A stretch of 64,000 bases of DNA from Azadirachta indica. Taxonomy: Eukaryota > Streptophyta > Magnoliopsida > Sapindales > Meliaceae. Made by a program: the position numbers and the translations under genes. Numbering within the stretch: the first letter of the stretch is position 1; each line of letters begins with the position of its first letter. A model generated the notes under the pieces. That model was given only the letters and a program-made list of their open reading frames with translations. It had not been told where the DNA came from and made no database searches. Location: contig CM040452.1 of NCBI GenBank assembly GCA_022749755.1, positions 5,412,350 to 5,476,349 of the forward strand, given 5' to 3'. Positions 37,468 to 52,500 of this stretch are shown piece by piece.

Positions 37468-40329
37468 TCACCGTCCTCTTGACAACGCTTCATCCATCTC
37501 CTCATGGGATGAAGGAAACAACTCTATATAACGACTCCCAAGTGTCATCCTATCTTTAGCCATAGCTGCCTTAGAATCTTCTGCATTTGCAAATTCTACA
37601 AATGCTTCGCCAGTTGGCCTTCCCTCTGAATTCATTGTAATGTGAATCGAGTCTTCTGACAACACAAAATCTTTAAAGAAATCCATTATATCATCTTTGC
37701 CTGCAGAAAATGGCAATCCCCTCAATCGCAATATCCCTGTGTGTACAGCTGAATCCTTCCCCTCATCATGAGATTTAGCCCTAGGGATACTCCTGTGAGG
37801 TGAACCACTGCGAGCGTCTGTAACTTCATTTGCTATTGCCTTGTAATATTCTTGCCTCTTACTTCTGAAAACCTCAACATATCTCCTTCCCATGTTCTGC
37901 CTATTCCTTTGAAGGGCAAAATCAACTTGAAGAGGATACCCCAAAACACAAAAAGCTTCCCCAGTGAATTTGCTGTTCTTATGGACAAAAAGAACATCAA
38001 CAATGTCTAGACCATGGAAAAACTCAGCCACATCAGTTTCTGTGCAATCAAAGGGAAGACCGCGAAGTCGGACAACTGGAAAAGGTGGAGGTTGGTTAAC
38101 ATATGCATAAGGTGGTGGATTGTACATAAAACTTGAACTTGGAGGAGTTCCATAGAATGAAGGTCCTTGATCAATCAACCGTTGACGCTTTGCACCCATT
38201 TCACGCCCATCAGCACCATCGCCATATTTGCTTCAGTTTCCAGAAATCATCAGAGCAACAGAATAACTAGTCAATATGAGTGCACTAGCTACATAAACAT
38301 TGTTAGATCTATAAATAAACTTTACTCAGAAATTGGGGACGGGGGTGTGGAAGAAATGGCAATGTTGCTGGTGCTGGTCCCAAAATCCAAAATAGAGTTT
38401 CCAATATATCATTTTTAGAAGTGAAATTCAGTCTTAATCAATTAGAATTCAAGGAAAATATACAAATTGAATTAAGGAAATGAAGAAAACAATCAGGAAG
38501 CTCTAGGAGGTGCAGCAGGTCAACAAGTATAAACCTTTACCTAATAACCTACTTTCCCTCCATAGAACATTTATCAAATGTCATCCCAAAACTCATCTGG
38601 TCTTATATTCCTTTATCCCTGTCTTTTAAAAACTCTCTATGAGGAAAAGTGAAAAAACTTAAGGATTAAACAATCAACTTATACTAATGAACTTAGCAAA
38701 TTTATGCTGTTACAAAACAAAATGACACCATTTAAATGACTCCAACTCTTTATTCTTCACAAGACAAGAAAGGTAGTTATCATGTCTGAATATCAGTTAG
38801 TGAATGTTCCTACAAGCTTTGAAATGTGTTTGCACGTGTGTGCAGGTTGTGGAAGTCGCAGCGTAAAATTGCCACCACACTAGCTTATGTGTGGGTTGGT
38901 TGGATCTGAGAAATTGGAGGTTGGGCTAGAGTAGCACTGAATTGGCTCAAGTCTCGTTTAACATGTCAACCTTTTACTAACTCTACCATTGACAAAGTCA
39001 GGATGATTAGTATAACAATAAATAAAAATAAAAAGGGAGGATGCTTTGAACAATATGTTAGTTGTTCAATGAGTGGCTCTGGGTGAAATTGCCACCACAA
39101 TGCCCCAAGCAAGCAATGGGGGACATAAATATAAATGTTATGGGACATAGTTGTTTCAGGAAAAATGCTTGTTAGGTAGTATCTAAGCCCAGCTCTTACA
39201 TAAACAGTAATTAGATTGCGCCCGTTTTCCTTTAATAGTATATTATCCTGAAACTTCGGTGACTTGTGCATATTTTCCATAAATAATTTGAGGTCTGCAA
39301 ACTAAGCAACAAGGTTAACAGTGAACAAATCTAACCATTAATAAGGTCATTTAAGGTGCCTTAAAATTCATTCCACATAAGACACACCTTTAAAGCAAAA
39401 TTTGCAGAAAAAGAAGCTTTTTTTATGTGCATAAATTTGAACAAAGGTAGCTATGCATCAGCTAGAGAATACCAAGAAGGGCAACACACAAAAAGAGTAG
39501 CAAACTTAAAAATAAATTTGGAAAATGCATTTTCAGTGGAGGGCAACACCCGCCAGGAGGTAGTGTAAGTGTACAACCCCAACAAAAAACACAACCTAAA
39601 CCAAAGTTACCGGAATTATCGTTGTTAACAAGAAAAGATAAGTTACGAGATAACACATATACCGCTCTTGAAGGTTCCCACACAGTACCGGAAAATTGAA
39701 GGACAGGGGAATGATTATCCATAACTATACTTTTCAAATACTTGTTCTTTCAACAATAAAGACCTAAACTCCCCTCTCCTCGAATAATAGAATCATTGTC
39801 ATTTAAGACAAAAAAAAAAAACGACTTCTTTTCTTTCCAATCACAAAAAGTCCATTAAGGAACAGCAAATAATCAATAGATTAAAACAGAAACAACACAT
39901 GCAGCGTTCTGGGTATACCGACACGTTAATGAGCGACTCTTCATTACTCAAGTTAATTAGCGATTCTTCATTACTCTAGTTTTTAAGGATCTTTGGGTTG
40001 AAACAAAGTGAAATACAAAAAATAAATTTTATAAAAGAAATGAGGTATGGTTCAGGGTAATCAAAATTAACAAGTAAAAGCAAACCCAACAAACAAATTC
40101 AATCGGAATTCATATATTTAATCCCCGAAATTAAAAAAAAAATTGGTGGGCATCACCTAAAAACCCTAATAAGCAGCGTAACTCTGAGATTCTTTGAAAA
40201 GAAAATAAAAAAACACGCGTATAATTATAATGCTCATACAAGTAAACGAAAAGGAAATAAAAATCAATAGAAAATAATAATTTGATAACTAATTAAAGGA
40301 AAAATCTGTTCTTACCCTCTGTAGAACAT
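37468..40329 (-). CDS. hnRNP-H/F (GRSF1-like) RNA-binding protein
   Basis: Two-RRM protein of the heterogeneous nuclear ribonucleoprotein H/F type, expected to bind G-rich RNA in splicing or mRNA processing. Two coding exons: 40329-40316 (only 14 nt: ATGTTCTACAGAGG) and 38230-37468, giving 258 aa. The start MFYRGKYGDGADGREMGAKRQ matches what I know of plant members; the next ATG (38199) would drop 15 conserved residues. The N-terminal region is Pro/Tyr-rich. RRM1 spans about 57-126 (VRLRGLPFDCTETDVAEFF, GEAFCVLGY) and RRM2 about 170-243 (LRLRGLPFSAGKDDIMDFF, GEAFVEFANAED). Both RNP2 motifs have the RLRGLPF form typical of qRRMs. The intron is 2,085 nt. The donor GG|GTAAGA and acceptor CTGAAG|C are canonical. 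5' UTR continues to about 40450. Confidence 0.93.
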
Positions 40330-40504
40330 TCTTGAAAACTTTCAGCTCTGAGCTGATCAGAAAAGAGAAAAAAGAAATTTTTTCTGTGTTTCTTCGAACT
40401 TCAGCTCCCTTGTGAACGAAATAATGAATTGATCGAGGCTCTGCTAAGCGCTTCAGATATTTACTGTTAAAATCAAACGACGTCGTTTTTTCATTTTGAG
40501 GCAT

Positions 40505-41369
40505 TTATAAATTCTTTTTTGATTGAATTTCTTTAATCAAAAGTCATTTAGATTCAATCTATAAAATAAGTGAATATGATCGAATTTGATTAAAAATTTA
40601 AAACTAAATTAAGTGAGTTTTGATCAATAACATTACATCTCAAATTTTACCATTGCAAGCAATTTTTCCATTCATTAATTCAACAATAAACTAGCACTGT
40701 AAATTATGTTAAAAATTAAAATTTTTTATTAATTATTAACAATAAGAGTATTTACACGAACTCATCCTATAAATTACTGTCATGATGTTATATTATTTTT
40801 TCTCATATATCAAACACACATAATATATGTCACAATAATATGATACAAATATGTTAGTTTAAGTATTTACACTTTTCTTCGAGTTATAAATTGCTATATA
40901 TACTATCTAACACATATAATTTAGTTTTATTTTTTTATTTTTGCCAATTTTTTTGTTAATTCTATTAAAAAGTAAAACGAATGATAACGATATAATGTTA
41001 TTGTATCAGTTTATATAAATAAATTTTGTATATATAGTAAATATTTAGAAATTTATTCGAAGGCAGCAAGTAAATGGAAAGTTTCTGCCAAGTGATTCTA
41101 ATTTCAAGTACCATAAAATCCCAAATCAACGAAAATTTAAATTAAAGTGAATCCAAGATTCAAAGCCTTGAATTTCAAACTACCTGAAACTATGAGTGGT
41201 ATTAATATATACAATTTACAGAATACATTTTTTCTTTTCTATTAGCTGGGTAAAAATAATATTTAAGAGCAAACTGGTTGATATTTAAACATTAAACTTA
41301 CAACAACAGTAGAAAAACAAGCAAAAGAAACAACTAGTTGCAGAATAAAATTGCAATAACATCTATTCA
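40505..41369. other. Spacer between RbcX 3' end and RRM gene promoter
   Basis: AT-rich DNA with no gene. The right-hand RRM promoter overlaps its left part; the 3' UTR of RbcX should lie just below 41370. Confidence 0.5.
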
Positions 41370-43692
41370 TCAGCCAATTTTCTCTGTGTTTGTATCATCT
41401 GAGGGCCAAATCACAGTCTCCATCAGCCGCTCGCGCATCAACTCCAAGTTCTCATCGGAAATCTCTTGGTATATTTGAGCATGATCACATTTCTGCAATA
41501 AAATGACAGAAAAGCAAAGAAATGATTTACGATGTCATTTGTTTCTGAGTTATATTTATGCGTCGGAGCAAAAGTGAGGTGATTCTGAAATGATTTTCGA
41601 TACCTTAACCCATTTTCCGTACAGGTGAAGACGTGTTATCATTACTCTTTCGGCAAGGTCTTGCCTTTCCTGTAAGCAGGATATGTAAGACATCAATGTA
41701 ATGATTGTAGCAGAAGAACTGTAAAACTGGGAGAGATGTTTGAGAAGGAGAAATCGGAAACTTATGCCTTAGGAGTTTTTGTCAACAATATCAGATAGTT
41801 ATTTATAAGATCAACCTTTGCTGTGAAGAAATTGTGTTTTTCCCAGGGTTAACACTTTTTCTGAAAATTTAGCAACAAATAAGAGCAGAAATGTTTCTGA
41901 AAACTACCTTCCCAAGAATACGGATGAAACGCTTGCCATCTCCGGGCTTATTTGTTGCAACAAAACTGTCAAAATATGGAAAGTAGCAGAACTAAATAAA
42001 ATAGAGAGCTCATATGTGACTGAGAAAGTTCATGGTATAAGAAAATTAAAGAAGCTTTCATAATACTTGGTTTCCATTGTTCTTGAGAAAGGAAAACAAA
42101 CTCCACACTGAATTATACATTCCACTTACTTGTAAAACCACCTATATTTTGTCGGATTCATCTCATAGAGCTGGTTCATAACCGTCCTCACTGCTTTGTA
42201 TGTGAAATAGTTTAGAATTTGCTGCAGGCAGAGAATTCTCCATCAATGAAATAGACAGGAAACTATAAAATAGATTACAATATGAGCAGAATAAACATCA
42301 AAGTAAATATTTGGAGACCATGTTGTTTTTGTACTTGGAAAAAATCCCATTTGTTGTTCAATACAATGTAGACGGATTATTAAGACGCTAGTATTTAGAA
42401 GTACTATATTTCATGACATCTCAATTGCTTGGTTTACCACAGCCTTACATATCAAGATTATGTGAAAACGCAAAGCACAATGTACCAATTAAAGAAGACA
42501 TAAGACACTCAGTTTTGGGGAGTGCATGGTCACCATAAATATATATAGATACTCTAACCCAGTATGAGTAAGATTCAGCTCCAAGACTGTAATACCCCAG
42601 AAGATTTTATCAGTTGAAGCTAAAAAAGAACTCTTCTTCAGACGTATGATTCTAGACTACTTCTGCATACAATATCAGATCACCTTCACTGAATTCACTT
42701 ATTATCATTGCATCAAACTATGTGCTAATCATCTTCAAATTATCTTATCACTTAGAAAATGTTAAAGTTCTTTTTCAAGGTTCCACCAAGCATAAAGCCT
42801 GACAATAGACCCAATTCTCAACATGATACAATCTTTTCCTCATCAAGATCATAAATGCAACACAACAGAGTGAAGAGAACCCCGGCTTGCTACAATGATC
42901 TAAACTTTCAGAAATATTATTTCATTCATCCTATCAAGAGATCTGTTTCAAGTTATGACTAACTGGAAATAAATGGATAACAGAGCGACAATACTGTACA
43001 CAAAGTTGCAATTAACCATAGTATATAAATACGTACTACACTTCTTGACAAATGATTTTAAAGCATACTCTATAACAAAACTTTAAGTTATGCCTTTGTT
43101 CAATAACAAAAACTAAGTCGTAATTTGCTACCAATACACAAAAACACTAGTAACAGAGAAGCTTTCCCTGTTTTCACTTCTAAAGAAGCTGCTTTCAGTT
43201 TCATAATGCTACCTTACATATTCTTGAATCTCAAAAACGTTAAAATCAATTCTTGTTTTTAGCTAAACCAAACAGTTTTAGTAAACATTCAAACAGCAAA
43301 TCATGCAATCACTGATAATGAGTATCAAGCAATTTCGCATTTCTCACCATTTTAACATCCTCGAAACTATCTTCATACTGTCCGCCAAGCTCGCTGACAA
43401 TCACAAACCTCTGATCTTTCCTCTGCTGCTTCCCCAAACTCCTATCAACCTTACTCGAAATAACCTTCGACGAAACCCTCCAATCATACCACGAATCCAC
43501 AAAAGAACTCCCCAATTCCAGTGACTTGCCTCCACAACTTCTACTCACCTTCTTCCTCTTCAGCGAATTCCTCCGCAACACCAACTCCCCGCCGCCAGCT
43601 TTTACTCCGGTCGGCAGCGCCTCCAAGCACAAACATGGACCGGCATGTGAGTCCATAACAGAAGAACCCACCACAGACAAAGCTCCCACCAT
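41370..43692 (-). CDS. RbcX: Chaperonin-like RbcX protein, chloroplast
   Basis: Rubisco assembly chaperone: RbcX dimers bind the C-terminal tail of the large subunit after chaperonin folding. Five exons, 43692-43348, 42221-42130, 41965-41908, 41669-41604 and 41492-41370, all GT..AG, give 227 aa. The first ~85 residues are low in acidic residues and rich in Ser, Arg and Lys, as a stromal transit peptide should be. The RbcX core from about 108 (YEDSFEDVKMQILNYFTYKA) keeps YFTYKAV, NQLYEMNPT, WFYNFVATNKPGDGKRF and ERVMITRLHLYGKWVKKCDH. The end, ETVIWPSDDTNTEKIG, matches plant RbcX2-type proteins. A G-box lies upstream. High confidence in family; RbcX2 rather than RbcX1 is inference. Confidence 0.94.
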
Positions 43693-44128
43693 ATTTTACC
43701 TTCTTCCTCAGCAACCAAACTTAACAACACCGGCTAAGATGCAATTTTTTTTTTTCCGTTCTTTAAACTTCTGAAAGTGATTTTGCAGAAAATAAAGTAT
43801 ACCCACCAGCTTATACGAAGAACAAGCAAGTGGGTATCCGAGAAAACGGGAATTCAGCAACCGGAGTCAAAGAACAGCAAAGCTAGAAATGGTGTGTGTG
43901 CAAGGAAAATTAAAAAGTGTGGAAAATGTTGTGATCTTGGGGGGTTGCAATGCAATGAATATGAACCAGACAATAATTTGAGGTGGAAAATTCTCCAAGA
44001 CAGAGGGGGCGCGGTTAGACTGTCCAAAATAAATTCAAAATTGGCTTAATTTGATTTTTGGTTGATTTCTTTCTAGAGTTTTAACCACCTGTTCTCGGAC
44101 TGTTGCTTCAATTAGGTAGTCCTCCGGA

Positions 44129-44134
44129 CACGTG
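44129..44134. promoter_or_regulatory. G-box upstream of RbcX
   Basis: CACGTG in the context GGACACGTGGAAG, about 440 bp upstream of the RbcX start codon. G-boxes are common in promoters of photosynthesis genes; function here is inferred. Confidence 0.4.
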
Positions 44135-44139
44135 GAAGA

Positions 44140-46573
44140 GAATCTTCAAACTCTTCATTTATTTCTTTATTTTTATTTTACAATCTTTAAACATAGATTG
44201 GTAGTATGTGAACGTGTTTAATAATAGTTCCAAATTCTCTTTGTAAAAGTGCTTTTGAGTTGTACTACTTGCGATTCATATCTGCATTTCTATTCTCACT
44301 TGCATTTTTGGAGCGTTCATCGTACATTCCCACTTTTATTTTGTTTCATAGCTTGTGTTCCAAGTGACAAATTTTTCTCCCTTCTTTTTCATACAGTGTT
44401 TAGATTACCGAATTATTTAATTCCAAATTTGTATTTTGCCCTTAACGTCTCTGCACTTGGAGTTTGATGTACACGCGCTCTCCGAAGGCGTGAGCAGAGA
44501 GAATCTCCTTTGCTTCGAATCGTGAAGAAAAGAAAAATAGCTTCCAATTCCATGACTTGCAAGATACAAAGTCAGGTGATGGCTTACCTAACGGAATGTC
44601 ACCGACCGTTAAATTCACATTGGCAAGTCACCCACTCCCACGCCCCGTGAACCATTTAGTTTTAGAATTTTTGAGGTTCCTTCTTTTTTCTTAAGAGTAT
44701 ATGAAGACAGAGACATATATAATAACAAAATTGATATTTAAGATTACAAATTCTTTATATGAATTAGTATTACCAATGGGTCATATGTCAAGTAGTTATT
44801 AATTTTTTAGTTTATCATAATGTAAATAATTTAATAATATTTATTCATAGTTAATACATTTTATAACACGCTAATTATCATATGAATTTTCAATTTAACT
44901 ATGGATATATATAGCGCCATTCAAATTGCTGTCAACTCTCATTTATTTGAAAAAATATAAAATCAAGCAGAAAAAGTGGTCTTCTATCACTAATTATGCC
45001 AAACCTATTTTCTTAATTTGATTTCCTAAATATACATAAAAGACAATATGTTTGTACTGCACCTCATCTTCTCCTCGTCCAATAGCTTAAAGGCAGAATG
45101 GTTATTATTCTCCTAATTTTTAAACTAATGTTTTTGAGCCTCATATTTTTTTTAATATTTAATCACCTTTTTGAATTTTAATTTTATCCTTTAATATTTT
45201 AAATATTTTTAATTTTACTATTTTATAAATCAATTGAATCGAAAAATAAAATTACGTAAAAGAAAGAGCTAAAAAGTGATGGGTATTAAAACAAATATAA
45301 AAAAAATAAAAGAATATTGACTAAAAAATCAAAAGGACAATAGACATTCTCCTTAACCTAAATATCAGTACATTTGGTTTGCATGTTGTAATTGTAAAAT
45401 AAGAGCTAATTCATAATTGATAATAACTCAAATATTGCATTATTTCAACTCCAACTCGAGTTTGAGAAAATCGCTTTAGCCTAAATAGTAAACTCACATC
45501 CTACCTGGAGTTCTCTCCAGAATTCAAGCCATAGTACTCAGCAAATTTCTCTCAGATAATATATATAGAGGTGCAACTCAATCAGGCTTATTTCTATTTC
45601 TATCCTGATGTTAGCAAGAAGAGTAGATCAAATATCAAATATAATTAACAGATGACAGATATAATAAAAATAATTGATCATTTTATGCATTTCAGTACAA
45701 AACAAATCAAGCTTCTCAAAAGCCATTGATGATACGACAATGCCGACCTAGTAGCTTCTCTATTTAACATTAGGATAGATTGAAGCTGGAAATTTCTAGT
45801 TTAGAATTACAAAAAGAATTGATGCATTCCTTGACAGCTGACAGATACACAAAGTTACATGGTACAATAATACAATTTTGTATCACTACAAGCATCTGAT
45901 ACATATAAAAATTGGACACAAATATGTATGTCTCGACGGAGTATAAGATTTACAGAGGAAAACCTGGTCAACAGTAACCCACAACATACGAAATCTCCGA
46001 CACTGCTCTGACTGCAAAAAACTGAAAGCAATGTCTGCTGCCTGCAATAAAAAAGGAAGAGCAATGCAGAAAAAGAAATTTTATTCGTTTGATTGGAAAT
46101 TAATTTTGGAGCATTTTCGAGCAAAATTAGCTTCAAAACTCAACTATTAAGACTTCTTATGGTTGATTCCAGGTATATTTCGCGAACAATGAAAAAAGGT
46201 GGTATAGTCACAATTGCTTCTTTCCAATCACACCCTTCATATGGAAATTAAGCAAACTATTCTTGAATTACTGTTATTCTTTTATTTATCACCATAATTT
46301 AGGTAATCTTTTAATCCAAATGAAACAAAGCTACAACACCGAAAACAAATGAGGGAAAGAAATACCTCGTTTTGACTGTAATTGTGGCAAATTAGTATTC
46401 TGACACTACAACTATAAATATGCTATTATAAACTTTTAATAGAGCGTACCATGTTGTTAGAAGCCTCCAGCAAAAAAGCTGACAATATCTTACAAATAAG
46501 GCAAAGTCCAAAATCCAAAAACTGCATTTAGTATGATTCCTCTCTGCTTTGGTTCACAAAAATCAAAAGAAAA
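44140..46573. other. Spacer between RbcX promoter and ARMC8 3' end
   Basis: About 2.4 kb without a supported gene. A less AT-rich stretch at about 44460-44660 could be distal promoter or unannotated transcript. The ARMC8-like 3' UTR should occupy the right end. Confidence 0.5.
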
Positions 46574-49500
46574 TCATGCTGAGCTATCCTCAAAAGTCAT
46601 CAATTGCCCGAGTGCTGTTCTGACACGAAGCTGTACCACATAAAGAACTAGATATCATTTAGCAGAAATTATAACCACCATAGAAGAAATCCAAATTAGA
46701 AAGTAAAATGACCTTGACATCCAGGCAGGGATCATTGACCATATTTTTTATTTGAGAAATTATGCCAGCATCACGTAGTTTTACCACCCTGCCAGAGGCA
46801 CCAGGACTCGATGAACACGTGAGATTTACTACAGCCCAGACAGTAGCAGTACGTAGTCGGCTGTCATTACTCTGCAAAAAGTTAATTAAATAAGAATGGG
46901 TCCTATTCTCTGCATTTGGAAGGAGTTGGTTCATTACTGCTTCCTTGTGAGACTCTTTGCCGGTAGCCACATTGCTGAGCACATACATTCCCTGCAAGAC
47001 AAGGATTTTCTGTATCATAATTTAGGAAAAAATTTGAGAAAGTAACCGCTCCCACCCATTTTATCTCACATCTTTCCATACAAGACATTCAAGTTACTTC
47101 AACTATGTTACTACTGTTACACATGCCCTTCAAAAAGTCCACAGATTATGCATGCTGACAGAACTGACATAGCCATAAAACCATTATTTGAAAAATGACT
47201 TGCCCAATTTTTTTTTCCTGGTATTCAAATACTCCAATTGCAAATTTGTATTATACTGAGCACTAGTGTCTGCACTTTTATACAAACATAACATTCCAAA
47301 AAAAAGGCTGAGTACTAAATAACAAACTGTATTGAAATACCTAGGGGCTGTTCATATTTCTATCTTAACACTTAATTGTTTGAATTTATCTATTTTAGGT
47401 AATTAAGAATCATTGTTTTTTCTCACTTCATGATAACTTTAAGACATTTTTTTATTAAGTAAAAAAGTCAATTTTTTTTTGACTTTTTGGCTAAAATCTG
47501 AAAAATCTAACTAATTTTATTATCTATTTTAGCATAAGTATATATTTCAAAGAAAAAAAAAATCAGATTCAGATATGAGGTTTATTTAGAATTCAGACTA
47601 ATCCAGAATTCTCTCAAAAATACAAATGTTACCTTAAAAAAGTATAATCATCTATAAACCTTCCAATCGTTCACTAGATAAACAAAAAAGTAGGATAATA
47701 GATGTGATTTCACAAATTCAACCACTTACATTACTATTAGTCACAATTATGTTATGTGCCACATATCAATACATGCATCCATAAAGAATACTCCCAATTT
47801 TAACTCAAAGCGGCACCTTACCATAAAAGAAAAACAAACAGAACCCTGAGTGACAGAGTTTACTGATTAACAATCCTTATTGGCCAACAAATATGATTCT
47901 CTTTTAAAGACTATCAAAACCAAAGTGTGCACATGATGCAGAAATGAACCTATTCCTAGTTTTAAATAAAGAACTGTTATTTCTGGACAGAGATATAGAT
48001 GCAGGAAAGATAAATCTAGAAACTATATGTATACATAATTGTGCAAAATTTTGAACCTTCAAACATTAATAAGTTAACCGATTCAACAACAGGCCATGAT
48101 GGTGCAAAGATATATGGTTATTCCTGCGGTGATATACAGAATCCAATTCGACAGGACCTTCACCGGATACATCAATGTGATAATGTTAAAGGGTGGTAGC
48201 TTCCGTTATCTCCTAGCCTCTAGAGACACAACACAGAGTAAAAACAGGTGGCAGGAAGGTATGATACTCTTCGCGATCTAGAAAGGCACACCTTATGGAA
48301 CTTCCCACACTTTTTTATAGAAGGTATCTTATCAACAGAATGGCAATTGCAAATGATGCGTCGTGTCAAAGATTAGCATAGACAAAATTTCACAATTAAA
48401 AATTAATATGGTAATCCACCGTACCAATCTCACAACAATCAAAAATCATTTCTCAGACCTTCCTACCAAGAAAAAACTTCTAACCTGTATCCCAATTTCA
48501 GCTTTTGAAGCACTCCGCAATTGTCTCCCTACAGCATCAAATATAATACCATCTTCAGCAAATATATACTCAACAGAACTTATACAACCATCTACAAGAT
48601 TGCGAACGAGGGCCAAAGCCTGCTCTTGGACAAAAGGCTCAGGGTCTGCATTGTAAAAGCAAAATAGAACAGTGATTTTCATTTAAAGGTAAAGTATTAT
48701 CATAGTTAAAAGGAATGTGAGGTCACAAGCAAAATACGATCATTACCGCAGATAAGACTTGCTAATAAGGATGCAGTGAGCTCCAAAAATACCCCTTCTT
48801 TGCACTTATTTTCTGCTAAGAATATCAAATTCCTCAAAGCCAACAAAGCATTTAACCTGATAGTTGTGTCCATTGATTTTGATAGCTGAACAAGCTGTTT
48901 CACACCTCCACAACATATGAACAGTGACCGACGAGTGGTAAAATCAACCACTATGTTGCTAATTGCACCAAGAGCTGATACCTGATAAACAGAGTATTGT
49001 TAAAATCATTCTTTTAAAGTGGATAAAAAAATCAAACTGACTTCAACAACTTATTAAGAGGCAAGCCGAAACACCAGTCACTAGCCAAAAAAGTTCATAA
49101 TCCCAAAAAGTTTTGACTGTGTTAACAACATTTGGCCAACAAGAAGTAAATCCAAAACAACTTCATCAAAGTTCAGATAACAACCAAAATCAAAGTCTTA
49201 AGAAGGTAGACTGATCAAATACTCTGCTTTAGTCAATTGTCTTCATCATTAGACTGTGTTATTATCAGCGCTATCTGCAGATATAAAAGCTCAGGTAAAG
49301 GCAGATATCTTTTCAATTATTTTCGGATAAACCGAGAAAATATGAACTTTCTTTGACATTTTTGGCCAGTCAACCATATATTATCTGTCCCATGATCTTC
49401 AAAAAATAATGATAATAAGAGAAAAAATGGAACCAATCTCTGTAGGTTGTTTGCAGATACCATTTGATGCAACCAAACTACTTCCCTATATAAAATAAAG

Positions 49501-52500
49501 TTTGTAGGCAATTTTACAATACACTTTTCTACAAAAGAGAATAAATAGTGCAAACCTGGACAGAAGCAGAAGAGTCATCTAAAAGCTGCACCAAGGGAAT
49601 GACAACTGTTTCATTCATAAAAGAACCTGCACTCAAATTCTGAACGGCCTCTATCAGTAAGAATATGTGCAGCTGATTCAAAATTTTTTGTACCACAAAA
49701 CTTAAGATTTGTGATGCAAACCTTGATTGATCGGGATACACTTCTTAAGCAGATACAAGCAGCACTACGTACATCAGAACTGTCATGAGCTAGTGCATCA
49801 ATTATCAAATTCAATACCTATTTAAGAGGAGAAAAAGTGAAAGTTGTGAATCCATTGACATTCCATACATGTAAGAATGTTGTAAGCTTCATACGTATAT
49901 TACTTATTTCACTATAGTAACAATAACTTCTTGGCACTATATTTAGTATCTATATGGACAGTTAGGATTTATGCAGTACTAAATCAAGATAAAACTGCTC
50001 AGTTCATGTTTTAGTTAAAGCATGTTTGCAGAGGGAAAATGAGAACAGTAAAGCCTTTTTTTTCCCAAAGAAACAAAGGAAACCTGTATCAAAAATAATC
50101 AGATTTACAAAAAGGTGAACGAAGTTCTCCAGAAAAATTGGGAACAACATGAAGGAGAAGAATAGAGATATTTACATTTGTATAAATAATAGCTTTCAAA
50201 CTTAAAATCCATGAAAACAGAGTCCTCTCGACTTAAAAAGAAAAATCAACATAAAATTTAACCCTAAACCTTTTCCCAGTAAAAATGGATGACAAAAATG
50301 AAGTATCCTGAAATCTTTAGAGATTAAAGAGAAAATAACAAACAAACAATTAAAATATACAGTAACTTCTTCAGGAAAACTACTAATCATACAACTCAGT
50401 AACTAATAAGTTAAACAACACATGAAATTAAGTCACAAAATTAGGTCTTCTCTTGATTATACATTAAAATGAAATTACAAATGTTACCATATCAGAAAAT
50501 ACCACAGAGGAAACAAAAAGGAATAAACAAATGGAAAATTATTGAAATGCTAAATTAACACATGCATGCAACAACAGACCTGCAATGACAAAAATCTAGA
50601 CCTGCAACATTCCAACTTCGAGCACATGTCAGCCAATGCCAGTAATATTCCTTCAAAACGTAAGGGATGTAAGGGACCTCCTTTCAAGTGGTTGTAAAGT
50701 TTATCAATAGCGTTAACCTCAAATGCTAGTTTCTGCATATCCTCCTTTTGGGCTATTAAACTAGAAAAAGCAAAGGAAGCTTCATCCCCAACTTGACCAG
50801 GATCATCAAGAAGCTCAAGTAGAGCATCTATCAGTTTAGTTTTGATTGCTAAATCTTGCAGATAGCAAGGGGACGTGTTTCTTATGACAATCAAGCATAA
50901 GGAAGCCAACAATCTTGTCCGGGCAAACCTATCCTTCACTAAATCAATTATACAACTCAAAGCTCTTTCACTTTCAGTTCCTACAAACTTTACAACAACT
51001 TCAGGATTGCTTTTAAAAATTGTAGCTAGAGACTCTAAACTAGCATCTCTCTGACTTAGAGAACCTCCAAGAAGGCTAGTAAGCTTCCTTAAAACCCCTG
51101 CATCAGACAATAACTTCTGCTCCACACTTGTCTTACAAGAATGAGAAATAACACTTGCACCAAGCCCACTTACATTTTCATTCTCATTATTCAGTAAAGA
51201 AAGAAGAAATTCCATGTTTTTCTCAAGTAGGAAATCATACTTTGGCGCCAATTTTGATTGATAAATCATTTTAAGGGAACGAGCACCTGCATCCACCACC
51301 TGAAGAACCAAAGAAAGCCATAAGAGTTGCTTATAGATATAAGGTACACAAAAGGGGCTAGTTATGTGATTAATCTATGCAAGAGAGATGAGCGTAAAAC
51401 AAAAGTGATAGTGATGGTACCTAAAATGTAGTTTGTTTCAGATTTTTGTATGGGAAGAAAGGTATGGAGCATTGCCAGAACATGAAACCAAGGGGTAGGC
51501 TAGGTTAGTTCACCGTCAAGAGTGCATAATGACTTACACTTTGGTACGATGTGTGTGCATGTGTGTGGTTTTACCATTTTGTGTCATTTTTTCTCTTAAT
51601 TCCAATCCATTACATAATTTAAGTCTTGCATTACATATCAAAATGGCAATTAAATTGCAGTCCACAACAAAATTCGAAGAACATGCTAAACAATGACTCA
51701 TGAATATAGGGGTGAAACATCACATCTCCAACAAATATAGGGGTTGGCATTCTCTCTTCTTTTTATATTGTGTTTAAGATGCAATGACCATAGACTTCAA
51801 ATTGATGGCTGCTGAAAAATTAAGTGTAAAGCAATTGACCTCAACAAAATATCAAAAATACATAACAGCTGTAAAATAGCACAATATTTTGCACAGTTAA
51901 CCAACCTAGGGAAAATCATTAAGAAATTCAGTAACATCATGGAGGTCTCAAGAATATTGACGTTTCCCAAAAACGCCACTTATAGACATTTAAAGAACTA
52001 AAAAAGCCTAAAACCAAAACTCTCTCATCAATTGGAGACACTAAAAAATAAAAATCTCAATAAGAATTTTGTCAAAATTACACATTCACTTCAACCGTCA
52101 ATATTCACCTATTAACTCCAACAACGTAAAAGGCAACAATCACCAGGAGCAAACATGCCCATCAGAAGCCACCACAATTACCACACAAAGATATCCCTAA
52201 CTAAGAAATAGACCTCGTGTGCTCAACATTATTGCAAGACAAATTCGACCAAAAATGACAACACTTGCTCTTTCAATATTACATCTCCGGTGCTCATCAC
52301 AATAATCATGTGATTTTTCGGACTGCATTCTACAATACTAATAGATGAAGACTGCCGGTCACAGCTACCTCCCTAGGATATTATCATATTATAGCCCCCC
52401 ATAAGTTTTTGTAGAAACTAGCAAAAGTCCCCATTTTTTAACTTGGTACACACATCTGAGGATTCCAGACTTTTGAGGAGTAATGGTTGAATAGCATAAA

